From the NCBI GenBank assembly GCA_963762075.1, contig CAVXJC010000002.1, forward strand, positions 1 through 64,000: a stretch of DNA of 64,000 nucleotides, in the 5' to 3' direction. The stretch is from JAOUEA01 sp963762075. Lineage in GTDB: Bacteria > Actinomycetota > UBA4738 > HRBIN12. Both the position numbers and the translations under genes were made by a program. Shown in pieces: positions 1 through 7,814 of this stretch (positions are counted from its first letter, which is position 1; every line of letters begins with the position of its first letter). A model generated the notes under the pieces. The model was given only the letters and a program-made list of their open reading frames with translations. It searched no databases and was not told where the DNA came from.

Positions 1-1
1 C

Positions 2-695
2 CGCTCCGATCTCGACATCGAGGGTCCCTCGGTGGTCCATGTCCAAGACGACGGCGACCTCCGTCGGATGACGCGTCGGTCTGCCGACGCGGAGCTGCTC
101 TCCCTCGACCCCTACGCGCCCCCCGGAACGCTGCTGGCGAACTTCTCTGTCGGGGCGAGATATGTGGTCTTGGAGTTCGCGATGGTCGACGGGTCGCTGG
201 AACTCGTGCAAGTCGACATCCGCGGCTACGCGGCCGCCGACTCGACGAGGCCGCCGTCATCGAACATGGCGACTTGCGTCTGCCGCTCCGGCGCATGCGC
301 GATGCGGCGCTGAGGGAGCATCGCGATTGGGCGCGAAGGCTGCGGGAGGAGTCAGAGGATGACCTAGCCGCCCCTGGCTCAGGGCTTGGCTCGGAGAACG
401 GGAGCCCGCTAGCCCGCCAGACTCTCCAGAGCGCGACCAACACTTCGAGGCGGCTACGCGAGCCAGGACGTCTGAAGAGGTGAGAGCGCCTATCACCAAG
501 GAGCTGTGCGAGGAGTTCACGCGCCTATATCGCAGTATCGCCACCGAGACGAAGTCGCCACCGGTCAGGGCGATCAACGCTGAGATCGCTAGGCAGCTAG
601 GTCTTCCCCTCACGAGGGTCAACCGTGTCATCTACAAGGCGAGGCACACCTACGGTCTCCTGCCGCCGACGGAGCGAGGTATCCCAAGGTCGTGA
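2..695 (+). pseudogene. Frameshifted HTH-type protein, partial at left edge
   Basis: Not a family I can name. The coding signal enters from the left edge in the frame of base 2 and runs to about 240, ending VQVDIRGYAAAD. It then continues in the frame of base 241 with a charged helix (REHRDWARRLREE) to about 345. A third piece, open from 363 to the TGA at 693-695, ends in a helix-turn-helix-like stretch, IARQLGLPLTRVNRVIYKA. Each piece has G/C-rich third positions only in its own frame, so one original gene with two or more frame changes is the simplest reading. Alternatively the last part is a separate 71-codon gene starting at GTG 480, which overlaps the TGA at 481-483. The layout (N-terminal domain, helix, C-terminal HTH) suggests a DNA-binding protein, which is inference. 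Confidence 0.5.
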
Positions 696-1139
696 TGTAA
701 GGCGGTCCGATGCCGTCGCCGGCCTCTTGATCGCAGATTGAGTCGGCCGCTCCCGGTCGGCCGCACGCGACCAGGGGCGCTCAGCACCTTCGTCGGGGTG
801 AACTCCGGGTAGTGAACAGGATGGTCATAAGGTCGCGAACCGCCTGGCAAACCCTCCCCGTCAACCGACCGGGACAGAGCGCCATGAGCGCCCCTAGCGC
901 GCCGGAGGGTGGCTGCAGATTCCGGCCCACGAGTCCGTGAGGTTCTAAGTGCGTGCTCCGACGCGCGACCCTGCCGGGTCGGAGAGCACCGGCGCGTCGC
1001 GGCCCAACCTACTCGGCACGGGTGCGCTCCTGCTTCACTCCTCCGGCACCCAGCCCGCCTTCAGCATGAACTGCGAGGTGTCCTGCAGCCTCCTGGCCAC
1101 GGGCTCGGGAACGCGAACGAGACGTCGACGTAAGCAATC
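696..1139. other. Intergenic stretch without a convincing gene
   Basis: About 440 bases between the HTH remnant and the end of the broken lipoprotein gene. Open frames exist on both strands, but none has a ribosome binding site, consistent third-position bias or a recognisable motif. A 30-codon minus-strand frame ending at 1035 was considered and not accepted. Confidence 0.5.
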
Positions 1140-1905
1140 TCATGGCTCGATCCGTATCGAGTCGAGGATGGTACGCATCTCGGCGAGGTCCTTCCGCGGC
1201 GAGCCGGGGACCAGTCCGCCTCGATCATCAGGCGGGTCCCCTCGACGTCGAGGATCCAGAAGTCCTCGGTGTAGCCGGGCCCCGTGTAGCCGTAGAACGC
1301 GTCCCCCTCTTCGGCTGCGTCGATGAACGCGACCCAGCTCTTGAGGGTGCCGTCGATGCATCCGGCGAAGCGGCGGTCGTCTCCCTGCTCCCTCGACCGG
1401 GAGGTCGGGCACGGTCAGTTCCAGATGCTTCCCGCTGTAGCCGTAGATGGTCACGTCCTTCGGGGGCGACGTCACCCGGAACGGGGCTAGGTCCGCCAGC
1501 GCGGCGGCGAGGTCGTTGACGCTCGGTCCGACCGGTGGATCGGCCCACGAATGGTCGCGGCATCCATGTCGCACCAGGTTCGTCACGGTGGTGATGCTCA
1601 CGCCGACGTGTCCGTCGTCGGCGAACTTGGCCGCTCCGATCCACTGCAACCATCCCCGAAGGGAACCTCGTACTCCACGCGGAGGGGGGTGGAAGGGTCC
1701 CCGTCGGGGTCAATGAAGTAGGTCCCTGGCTCGAGCGGAGCGAAGGGTTCGAGCTCCATGATGTCTCTTCCCGCCGGGGTGGGGGTCGGGTCGCCTGACG
1801 CCTGTGGAGCTGAGGGTCTAGGCATGGTCGTCTCCGTACCCGGTGCGCATCCGCCAGCGCGATGAGGAGAGCCAACCCCAGCCGCAGCCTGTGGCGGAGG
1901 TCCAT
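1140..1905 (-). pseudogene. Lipoprotein, frameshifted (anti-sigma operon partner)
   Basis: Reads from ATG 1905 as a lipoprotein: MDLRHRLRLGLALLIAL, then after a one-base shift AGCAP, a good lipobox. Coding continues in shifted frames: EPGTYFIDPDGDPSTPLRVE to about 1650, then IGAAKFADDGHVGVSIT to about 1400, then FAGCIDGTLKSWVAFIDAAE to about 1212, and finally SPRKDLAEMRTILDSIRIEP to the TGA at 1140. That makes four single-base changes, some at short runs such as CCCC. The extracellular part resembles the outer domain of the anti-sigma protein just upstream (11 bases away), so the two may be paralogous sensors. It is last in the sigma/anti-sigma operon. Whether it is a real pseudogene or an artefact of sequencing indels cannot be told from the sequence. 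Its function is unknown. Confidence 0.6.
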
Positions 1906-1915
1906 CCCGTGGACC

Positions 1916-2818
1916 TCAGCCCAGGTCGAACGCGAACGAGCGCACGACCGGCATCGCGGCATCCACCTGATCACCTTCGATCTCGATCGCGACGTTCCCG
2001 CCTTCCGGCAGGTCGAGCACGATCAGCCGCATCGTGGCGTATCCCGGATGTTTGATGAGGCCGCCGAGTTGGTCCAACAGCGGCACCGTCGCCGGGGCGC
2101 CGTCGATCGGACAGCGCTGCCATGTCTCCGCGATCGACACATCCAGCTGGTAGCCGGAGAGCCCGCCGACCTCCACGGGAGACGGTGCCCCCGCCGCGAT
2201 CCCCGGGTGGGCGGCCACCCACGTCGCCACCTCGATTGCGGAGCTGCCGACCGTGGCGTCGATGCGTTCGGAGCACCCCACCTCGAGAGGTCGGACATCG
2301 CGGAAGACGGACAACCCCGGGTGATCGAAGATGTAGATCCCTGGATCGTCCGGATCGTCCCACCCGTCCGACCACCCCGGCGTCCACAGCTCGAACGAGC
2401 CGCGCGTGTCCCACGGGTTGTTCCATCCGGCCGGGACGGTGAAGGTGAGGGCGGGCTCGAAGCGCTGCGACGTGTACGTCCCCTCATCGAGCGGTCCCAG
2501 GCACACCCTTGGCGGCGGTCCGTCTTGCGAATCGGCACACGGGCCGGTCCACGTGCCGGTCATCTCGCCGGTGACGGTCGCCGGCGGCTCGGTCGGCTGT
2601 TCCTCGTCGGCCGGGATCGTCGTCGGCGCGCTCGAACGGATCAGGCCGAGGCCCCCCACGGCGACGACGATCGCGCAGGCGATCCCCAGCGTGCCTGCGA
2701 CCGCCGTTCTCGCCATCCGTCGGTAGCCGCGACGGAGCAGCGGCTCCGGATCCACAAGCGTGGCCGGCACCTCGCCGGCGACGCGGGAGAGGAGGTCTCG
2801 GACGTCCGTGTCGTTCAT
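1916..2818 (-). CDS. Membrane-anchored putative anti-sigma factor
   Basis: 300 aa. Residues 1-36 form a charged cytoplasmic segment (MNDTDVRDLLSRVAGEVP), residues about 37-60 one membrane helix (AGTLGIACAIVVAVGGLGLI), and a long Thr/Pro-rich linker leads to an extracytoplasmic domain with several Cys and Trp residues. Its ATG overlaps the stop of the ECF sigma gene by four bases, so the two are translationally coupled. That overlap, together with the single-helix topology, is the main reason for calling it the cognate anti-sigma factor. No zinc anti-sigma (HxxxCxxC) motif is visible, so it would be of a different type. The outer domain may sense an envelope signal, which is inference. Confidence 0.65.
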   Translation of the reverse strand: MNDTDVRDLLSRVAGEVPATLVDPEPLLRRGYRRMARTAVAGTLGIACAIVVAVGGLGLIRSSAPTTIPADEEQPTEPPATVTGEMTGTWTGPCADSQDGPPPRVCLGPLDEGTYTSQRFEPALTFTVPAGWNNPWDTRGSFELWTPGWSDGWDDPDDPGIYIFDHPGLSVFRDVRPLEVGCSERIDATVGSSAIEVATWVAAHPGIAAGAPSPVEVGGLSGYQLDVSIAETWQRCPIDGAPATVPLLDQLGGLIKHPGYATMRLIVLDLPEGGNVAIEIEGDQVDAAMPVVRSFAFDLG

Positions 2819-3348
2819 GAGATCACCTCTGGGGTCGTGCGGAGCGCCTCGAGGCCACGGGCGACGAGCGAGCGCACCGTCGCCTGGCGGCAGCCAAGGA
2901 GCTCCGCGATCGTCGCGTCCGGGAGGTCCTCGTAGTAGCGGAGGACGAGCGCCGTGCGCTGACGGAGCGGGAGCCGGAGGAGCGCCGAGCGGAGCGTGTC
3001 GTGTGTGGCGACGTCCGGGCCGGTGCTGATGTCCTCGATCCTCGGACCCTCGCGCTCCAGGTACGCCCGCTCGACCGCTCGGCGCCGGAAGTGGTTCTTC
3101 GACAGGTTCACGATCGTGCGTCGCAGGTACGGATCGAAGTCGTCCGGGTAACTGAGGAATCGGAACCGACCCACGAACCGGACGAACGCCTCCTGGACGA
3201 AGTCCTCGGCGACGGCCCGGTCACCGGTCAGCAGGTACGCGAGCCGGATGCCGCTGGGCGCCGACCGCACGTACGCGTCGGCGAGCCGGCTCCGAAGACC
3301 CGCCTCTCGATCCGCGGTCACCACCACCCCGTCGCGATCTTCCTCCAT
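2815..3348 (-). CDS. ECF RNA polymerase sigma factor, SigE family
   Basis: 177 aa, typical length. Region 2 lies at about residues 25-95 (GDRAVAEDFVQEAFVRFVGR, then YLRRTIVNLSKNHFRRR for -10 recognition). Region 4 lies at about 115-170 (LPLRQRTALVLRYYEDLPD followed by the HTH IAELLGCRQATVRSLVARG). This is the actinobacterial SigE-like ECF group, which directs core polymerase to stress-type promoters. It overlaps its anti-sigma gene by four bases and is first in a three-gene operon. The start at ATG 3348 is the only one that leaves region 2 complete with a short leader. Its regulon cannot be read from the window. Confidence 0.9.
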   Translation of the reverse strand: MEEDRDGVVVTADREAGLRSRLADAYVRSAPSGIRLAYLLTGDRAVAEDFVQEAFVRFVGRFRFLSYPDDFDPYLRRTIVNLSKNHFRRRAVERAYLEREGPRIEDISTGPDVATHDTLRSALLRLPLRQRTALVLRYYEDLPDATIAELLGCRQATVRSLVARGLEALRTTPEVIS

Positions 3349-3507
3349 GTCCTCCTGACACGCGAGCGCGCTGTTCTGTGGCAGCCCGTGGCGAAGGCTT
3401 GCGACTCTGCGACTTCAATGGAACCGCCAGAGGTCGTAGGAGCCCCTAGCTACATCGAGAGTGGCACCTCCGGGATGAGGAGCCCTCGCCGCTAAAGCTC
3501 CTCGCCG

Positions 3508-3906
3508 CTACGGAGGGCTGGCAGCCGGTTCTTGGAGGCCGCGCATGGCCGACCACACCCGCATGTACGCGTCGTGTCGGTGAGTGCCCGCGAGTCGCTG
3601 CACCCTCGACTTGAAGTTCGGGTAGTCCAGCCGCTCCGTCTCGGTCGCCAGGAACCGCGACCACTCGTCGCGGCTGAGCGCGGCCCGCCACGGGTAGTCC
3701 GCCCTCGGCGTGGCTACCGCCCTCGACGCCGGCAGCTCGAGGACCTCGAGCAGGTTCGTCAGGTCCTCCTCGGCCCTAGCCCGCACCAGCAGCAGGTCCT
3801 CAGGCTCCGTGCCCTCGGGTAACTCGAGGCCGGCGTGGTCCCTGCTCGGGTCGTACGCGACCACGCTGTGGAAACCAGTTTCCGTAAACGACCACATCGC
3901 ACTCAC
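3508..3906 (-). CDS. Hypothetical protein, integrative-element type
   Basis: 132 aa, no membrane segment or signal. It opens MSAMWSFTETGFHSVVAYD and is rich in Asp, Glu and Arg. The middle (LLLVRARAEEDLTNLLEVL) and the C-terminal part (FKSRVQRLAGTHRHDAYMRV) look like an alpha/beta domain. Short proteins with this kind of N-terminus occur in actinobacterial plasmids and integrative elements, from memory. Its position just beyond a degenerate integrase agrees with that. The function is unknown. Confidence 0.6.
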   Translation of the reverse strand: MSAMWSFTETGFHSVVAYDPSRDHAGLELPEGTEPEDLLLVRARAEEDLTNLLEVLELPASRAVATPRADYPWRAALSRDEWSRFLATETERLDYPNFKSRVQRLAGTHRHDAYMRVWSAMRGLQEPAASPP

Positions 3907-4174
3907 CTCCGTCTCGTCCCGCGGCGCGCTCTGCGCCGAGGTCTACCGTCGCCTCGGGGATCGCTCGATCGCGTGCCTACGGTCGCTTCTGTCCGACCGC
4001 TGCTTGCGCTACTCCCGCCGGAACCGCTCTCCCCCTGGAGCCCCACGTGCCCAGGATCGCGCCCAGAGCCTCCCTAACGCTCTGAAGCGCGTGGAGCCTT
4101 CGCCACCCCCACCTCGGCTCCGCTTGCCGTGCCCCCGGCGCCCACAGAGCGGATTCGCTCCGTCGGGCCGTCCG

Positions 4175-4225
4175 GTGTCGGGTCTCAGCTTCCGACACGG
4201 TCGCGACGCGGTGTCGGTCTCAGCT
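4175..4225. repeat. Iterated GTGTCGG / CCGACAC sites
   Basis: GTGTCGGGTCTCAGCT (4175-4190) is followed by the inverted half CCGACAC (4192-4198) and by GTGTCGGTCTCAGCT (4211-4225). The two forward copies are 36 bases apart, and the inverted copy could pair with either. Iterated sites of this kind are typical of protein binding clusters such as integrase arms, excisionase sites or replication initiator sites. Which one applies is not known. Confidence 0.6.
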
Positions 4226-4352
4226 CGACGACCTCTGCGGAGCGGTCCGTCGGTCAGCCGCTACCCGTCTTCGCTGCGACTCGACCTGCCGGCCGTGGTC
4301 ACCCCGAGGCTCCGCCGGCAGGTCTCAACGGGTCGCACCGGGCGGATCGCTG

Positions 4353-4396
4353 CCCCGCATCTTCCCGTGGCCCCCCCGCATCTTCCCGTGGCCCCC
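4353..4396. repeat. Tandem duplication of about 21 bp
   Basis: The unit CCGCATCTTCCCGTGGCCC occurs twice in direct head-to-tail order, separated only by a run of C. The two copies are identical. It lies in the non-coding part of the integrative-element remnant. Confidence 0.7.
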
Positions 4397-4461
4397 TCTA
4401 CTTCTTCTTCCTATCTAGTGTTCCTACTAGGACAAGGAAGCCATGCGCGGGGCCTGCCGCA

Positions 4462-5686
4462 TCAGGCAGGCGTCTTCGAAGCTGCCGCGATCTGGAGCAG
4501 GCGCGGTGACTCGTGGATTCTTGCGGAGTGCTCCATGACCTCGCCCAGCGCTTGCGCTTGTAGTTGCTGCGTCTCCTTGAAGAGATGAAGGTAGAGATCT
4601 GAAGTCATCTTGATGTTCTGGTGGCCCAGCATCTCCTTCACCTCGTGAAGGCTGTACCCAGCTGAGGCTGCGATTGAGGCCGCCGTGTGGCCGAGGTCGT
4701 GAGGCCTTGGCGTCTCCGACTGCCCTTTCGCGGACTGCCTCGTCACTCCTGCCCTCGCACAGGCGGGCCGGAAGACCCTCGCTCTCCAATTGTTCTGACG
4801 GATCTGCCCACCCTGGCCGTGGGTGAACAACCATGCGTCTGGATCCGCAACCGACGAGTCGCCGGCGTGCCCAACAAACTGGTCGACGTGACGCGCTAGC
4901 TCCTTCACGAGTGCCTCGGGCAGATTGATGACTCGCTTCCGTCTGGTCTTCGTCTCCCCCATGATCTTCCTCCCGCCAACCTCGGCTGAGCTCTCAGCCA
5001 CCAACATCGTCTTGCCGAGGAAGTCGATGCTCTTCACTCGAAGGGCGGAAGCCTCACCCATGCGTATGCCTGTGTAGGCGAGCGTGTACACGAGCGCTCG
5101 ATGGCGAGCCGGCACTTCGCGTGCAATGGCCTCGACTTCGGCCTGGAGTCAAGAAGAACGGATCCCTCTTCGACTCTGCCGGCAATTCGACGCTGCTAGC
5201 CGGGTTCGAGAAACACTTGCCTTCTCGGCAGGCCTGGGTCATGACGGCGCGCAGGACCGAGTGGGCCTTCTGAATGGTGCTTGCACCCACACCGGCCGTC
5301 TCCATGTCCGAGATCCAGGCTTCCACGTCATCCCTCGTGACATCGACCACGCGCAGGGGGCCGAGGCGGCTGGGCACAAGGTAGTTTCTGCCGATCCCTT
5401 CGTACCGAAGACGCGTTGATGGCGCTAGCCTCCGCCTACGCGAGAGGAACACCGTGAAGTACTTCTCGAGTGTCGCCGTATCGGAGTACAGGACCCTGAG
5501 CCGGCGAGCTTTCTCAGGATCTCGGGCGGTGGCTTGGAACGCCCTGGCTTCCCTCAGCGTTGGCAGCGTCTTGGTTCGTTGACCGACTCCACGGATCCGA
5601 AAGCTGACCATGAATCGGTCTGCCTTGCCGGGCCGGGTTAGCCGGTAGATGCCGGGGTACTTGGTCGCCTGTGACTTGCGCTCCAA
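4462..5686 (-). pseudogene. Tyrosine recombinase (phage-type integrase), inactivated
   Basis: Two overlapping frames make one integrase of about 400 aa. The N-terminal part (from ATG 5686) has the SAM-like core-binding domain, LRYEGIGRNYLVPSRLGPLR to AVMTQACREGKC. After FFLTP a one-base insertion at a GG near 5140 shifts the frame, and the catalytic domain continues as AEVEAIAREVPARHRALVYT. Catalytic Arg I is present (YTGIRMGEA), as are the beta-hairpin Lys (TKTRRKR) and the Tyr nucleophile (MTSDLYLHL). The box normally HxLRH reads HDLGHTAAS: the second catalytic Arg codon CGC is GGC, Gly, near 4700. A shift plus loss of a catalytic residue indicates a dead gene. It sits 112 bases from the 3' end of tRNA-Val, the classical position for a tRNA-targeting integrase. 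Confidence 0.85.
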
Positions 5687-5798
5687 GCCCAGCTCACCTC
5701 CCGTGGGGTGTTATGAATAGTTATGTAGGACGAGGCAGACGATAACACGGGTTACGTCACCTTGAAGGAATCTACCCTCTGACCAGGGGACTTACTAG
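5687..5798 (-). promoter_or_regulatory. Integrase upstream / presumed attachment region
   Basis: The stretch between the tRNA-Val 3' end and the integrase start is clearly lower in GC than its surroundings. It holds an inverted repeat GTGTTAT...ATAACAC (within about 5707-5752) flanked by CCCG and CGGG. This fits an integrase promoter with recombinase or excisionase binding sites. No second copy of the tRNA 3' end was found by eye, so the crossover site cannot be placed. Confidence 0.4.
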
Positions 5799-5871
5799 TG
5801 GGCGCTGAGGGAGTCGAACCCCCGACCTTCGCCTTGTAAGGGCGACGCTCTGCCAGCTGAGCTAAGCGCCC
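5799..5871 (-). tRNA. tRNA-Val (anticodon UAC)
   Basis: A 73-nt cloverleaf. Acceptor GGGCGCT pairs with AGCGCCC and the discriminator is A. The D arm is GCTC/GAGC, the anticodon arm TCGCC-CTTACAA-GGCGA, and the T arm GGGGG-TTCGACT-CCCTC. The seven-base loop puts TAC at positions 34-36, reading GUA. CCA is not encoded (CTA follows). The gene borders the integrase remnant on its 3' side. Confidence 0.95.
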
Positions 5872-5875
5872 GCGT

Positions 5876-6136
5876 TCACGCGAGCTCTGTGTGGCCGCAC
5901 GCGCGACACACCACCGCTCCGAGTTGCGCCGACAGACGCGTTCCCCCGCACTCGACGCAACGGTCCAGGCCTTCGGCCCAGTTCGCTCGCTCGACCTGGC
6001 AGGCCGGGCAGATCAGCACCTGCCGCCCACCAGAGACCGCCCGGACCCACGGCGTTTCGCGTTTGTCCGGATCGTAGGTGGGTCGGCCGCACAGGGAACA
6101 CCCCGGTCGGTCGCCCGGAGCAAGGGCACCGTCCAT
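5876..6136 (-). CDS. Small zinc-ribbon protein
   Basis: 86 aa from ATG 6136. Four CxxC knuckles are spread along the chain: CSLC, CPAC, CVEC and CRAC, in the order expected for two zinc ribbons. There is no membrane segment or signal. The frame stays open further upstream, but that extension is Arg-rich and would overlap nothing useful, so the internal ATG is preferred. The role is unknown; such ribbons bind nucleic acid or act as protein scaffolds. Confidence 0.6.
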   Translation of the reverse strand: MDGALAPGDRPGCSLCGRPTYDPDKRETPWVRAVSGGRQVLICPACQVERANWAEGLDRCVECGGTRLSAQLGAVVCRACGHTELA

Positions 6137-6219
6137 CGGCCTCACGGCTGGCAAGGATACCCCCCGCTGTCGAGTCGCAACCGCAGCGCCGACGCGATCG
6201 ACCGGGTGTTCTGCCGAGC

Positions 6220-6609
6220 TCAGGTCCGCTGGCCGACGGCGAGGATGTTGCCGTCGGGATCCTTGAACCACGCCCCTCGCTCGCCCTCGATCTGCGCGAT
6301 GCCACGCTCGTCGGTCTTCAGGCCGGGGAAGTCGTACTGCTCGAACGTGATGCCACGCTGGGTGAGCTCGGCGATCGCCGTCTCGAGTTCCGAGACCTCG
6401 AACGTCATCGACGTGCTCTGCGCGGTGCCCGCGAACTGCGACGGGTACACCAAGAACCAGGATCCTCCCCCGGCTTCGTACGTGACGCCTGAGGCACGCT
6501 CGTCCTTCACCGGGAGACCGAGGATCTCGCCGTAGAACTTCTTCGCCCGATCGAGATCAGTCACCGCGATCGTGGCATGAGCCGACGCCGACTCGAACAT
6601 GGGTACCAC
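6220..6609 (-). CDS. VOC family (glyoxalase/bleomycin-resistance fold) protein
   Basis: 129 aa, a single vicinal-oxygen-chelate domain. It begins ASAHATIAVTDLDRAKKFYG, continues with EILGLPVKDE, and ends GAWFKDPDGNILAVGQ, the usual last strand with a metal-site Asp/Glu pattern. Proteins of this type are lyases, dioxygenases or drug-binding proteins, and the substrate cannot be predicted. It is monocistronic in appearance, 84 bases from the zinc-ribbon gene. Confidence 0.85.
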   Translation of the reverse strand: MVPMFESASAHATIAVTDLDRAKKFYGEILGLPVKDERASGVTYEAGGGSWFLVYPSQFAGTAQSTSMTFEVSELETAIAELTQRGITFEQYDFPGLKTDERGIAQIEGERGAWFKDPDGNILAVGQRT

Positions 6610-6663
6610 CCCCCTCGGCTCAAACCTACGCCTCGACGCGAGGAAAGGCGACCCCGGCGTAGG

Positions 6664-7110
6664 TCAGCCGTCGCCGTCCCGCCGGCGACGCATGCGCTGC
6701 GGGTACCCGACCCTCGTCGCGTCCATGACCTTGATGCGACGCTCGCGCGCGACTTCCTTCAGGAAGCGGTCTTCGGCGAGCTCGAAACGGCGCCACTCGC
6801 CGTCGCCGTCGACGAAGACGACCGAGAGCGCAGAGACGACGGTCTTCGGCTCGACGTAGGCCTCCACGCCCTGGTGCGTGTCGAGCCACGCGATGACGTC
6901 GGCGCGCTGCTCGCTCGGACCGCCGATGCGCTTGATCTCGCGCTTGAGCTGATCGGTACGGCGGTCCCAGTCGTAGCTGCCCGGGCGATCGGCTCCGACG
7001 ATGCGAGCGCGGCTACGCCGGAGCGCGAGCTGGTTCACCTTGCGGACAGCGATCCGCAAACCCCACAACGCGAGCACCAAGGCCACCAGGAACGGGATGA
7101 GGCGGATCAT
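6664..7110 (-). CDS. Hypothetical single-pass membrane protein
   Basis: 148 aa from ATG 7110. A membrane helix lies at residues 3-20 (RLIPFLVALVLALWGLRI), followed by a basic segment (RKVNQLALRRSRAR) and a soluble alpha/beta tail with an EWRRFELAEDRFLKEVARER helix. The frame is open further upstream, but starting at 7110 places the helix at the N-terminus with positive residues after it. No family recognised. Confidence 0.6.
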   Translation of the reverse strand: MIRLIPFLVALVLALWGLRIAVRKVNQLALRRSRARIVGADRPGSYDWDRRTDQLKREIKRIGGPSEQRADVIAWLDTHQGVEAYVEPKTVVSALSVVFVDGDGEWRRFELAEDRFLKEVARERRIKVMDATRVGYPQRMRRRRDGDG

Positions 7111-7220
7111 CCGGGGACGATATCCCGTTGCTACGTCGTGCACCACCCGACTTTCGGACCGGTTGTCGAGCCGCTCTGGGTGCGCCAAGGTTCCACCCGT
7201 GAAGGCGACATGAGGGTCCC

Positions 7221-7814
7221 GTGCAGCTGAATCCGACCGAGCGGGACCGCCTCCTGCTCTTCACCGCCGCGCAGCTCGCTCGCGAGACGCTCGCGCGCGG
7301 ACTCCCCCTCAATGCACCCGAGGCGATCGCCCTCGTCTGCGACGAGATGCACCTCGAAGCCCGTGGCGGTGCGATCTACGACGATGTGGTCGCCGCCGGG
7401 CGAGCTGTGGCCGGCCGCACGCCGGTACTCGACGGGGTCGCCGCGATCGCTCGGGAGATCCGCGTCGAGGTGCTGCTCGACGAGGGGACCCGGCTGATCG
7501 TGCTGCGCGCGCCGTTCGGTCAGGCCGATGAGCGCGCCCCGGGCGCCGTACGGTTCGGGTCGGGTGAGGTGGACCTGGTGCCTGATCGGGAGCGTCGACG
7601 GCTGATCGTGCGCAACACGTCGCGACGTCCGATCCGCGTATCGTCGCACTTCCCGTTCTGGCAGGTGAACCCTTCGCTGGAGCTCGACAGGGAAGCCGCG
7701 CTCGGCTTCCGGCTCGACCTGCCCGCGGGCGACTCGCTCAGGTGGGCGCCCGGTGAGGAGCGCGAGGTCGAGTTGGTGGCCTACGGCGGCGGCGCTGCGC
7801 CCGGAGCCGGATGA
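7221..7814 (+). CDS. ureAB: Urease gamma-beta fusion subunit, divergent
   Basis: 197 aa from GTG 7221. Residues 1-100 are a urease gamma domain (MQLNPTERDRLLLFTAAQLA, then LNAPEAIALVCDEM). Residues about 110-190 are a urease beta domain (NTSRRPIRVSSHFPFWQVNP, REAALGFRLDLPAGDSLRW, EREVELVAYGG). The fusion explains the length, since separate subunits are about 100 aa each. It forms the scaffold around the nickel-containing alpha subunit. The stop overlaps the ureC start (ATGATG), so the two are coupled. Fused gamma-beta genes paired with a divergent alpha are known in actinobacteria beside the canonical urease, from memory. No ureD, E, F or G gene is nearby. Confidence 0.85.
   Translation: MQLNPTERDRLLLFTAAQLARETLARGLPLNAPEAIALVCDEMHLEARGGAIYDDVVAAGRAVAGRTPVLDGVAAIAREIRVEVLLDEGTRLIVLRAPFGQADERAPGAVRFGSGEVDLVPDRERRRLIVRNTSRRPIRVSSHFPFWQVNPSLELDREAALGFRLDLPAGDSLRWAPGEEREVELVAYGGGAAPGAG

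Larger units (their letters stand above)
3907..4461. other. Non-coding stretch of the integrative-element remnant
   Basis: About 555 bases with no convincing gene on either strand. A 292-codon plus-strand frame crosses it, but it is a by-product of GC content with no start signal or motif. The stretch holds the repeats listed separately (4175-4225 and 4353-4396) and a small inverted repeat, CTAGTGTTCCTACTAG, near 4415-4430. It may be a former control or recombination region. Confidence 0.5.

Noticed and set aside
1035..1133. Minus-strand frame ending RRLQDTSQFMLKAGWVPEE
   Set aside because: Looks protein-like but has no start codon or ribosome site within reach and only about 30 codons.
3710..4588. 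292-codon plus-strand frame across the element remnant
   Set aside because: Overlaps two minus-strand genes, has no start signal, low-complexity Ser/Arg/Pro composition.
5687..5871. Second copy of the tRNA-Val 3' end as an attachment site
   Set aside because: No direct copy of the tRNA 3' end was found by eye to the left within the window, so no att pair is reported.
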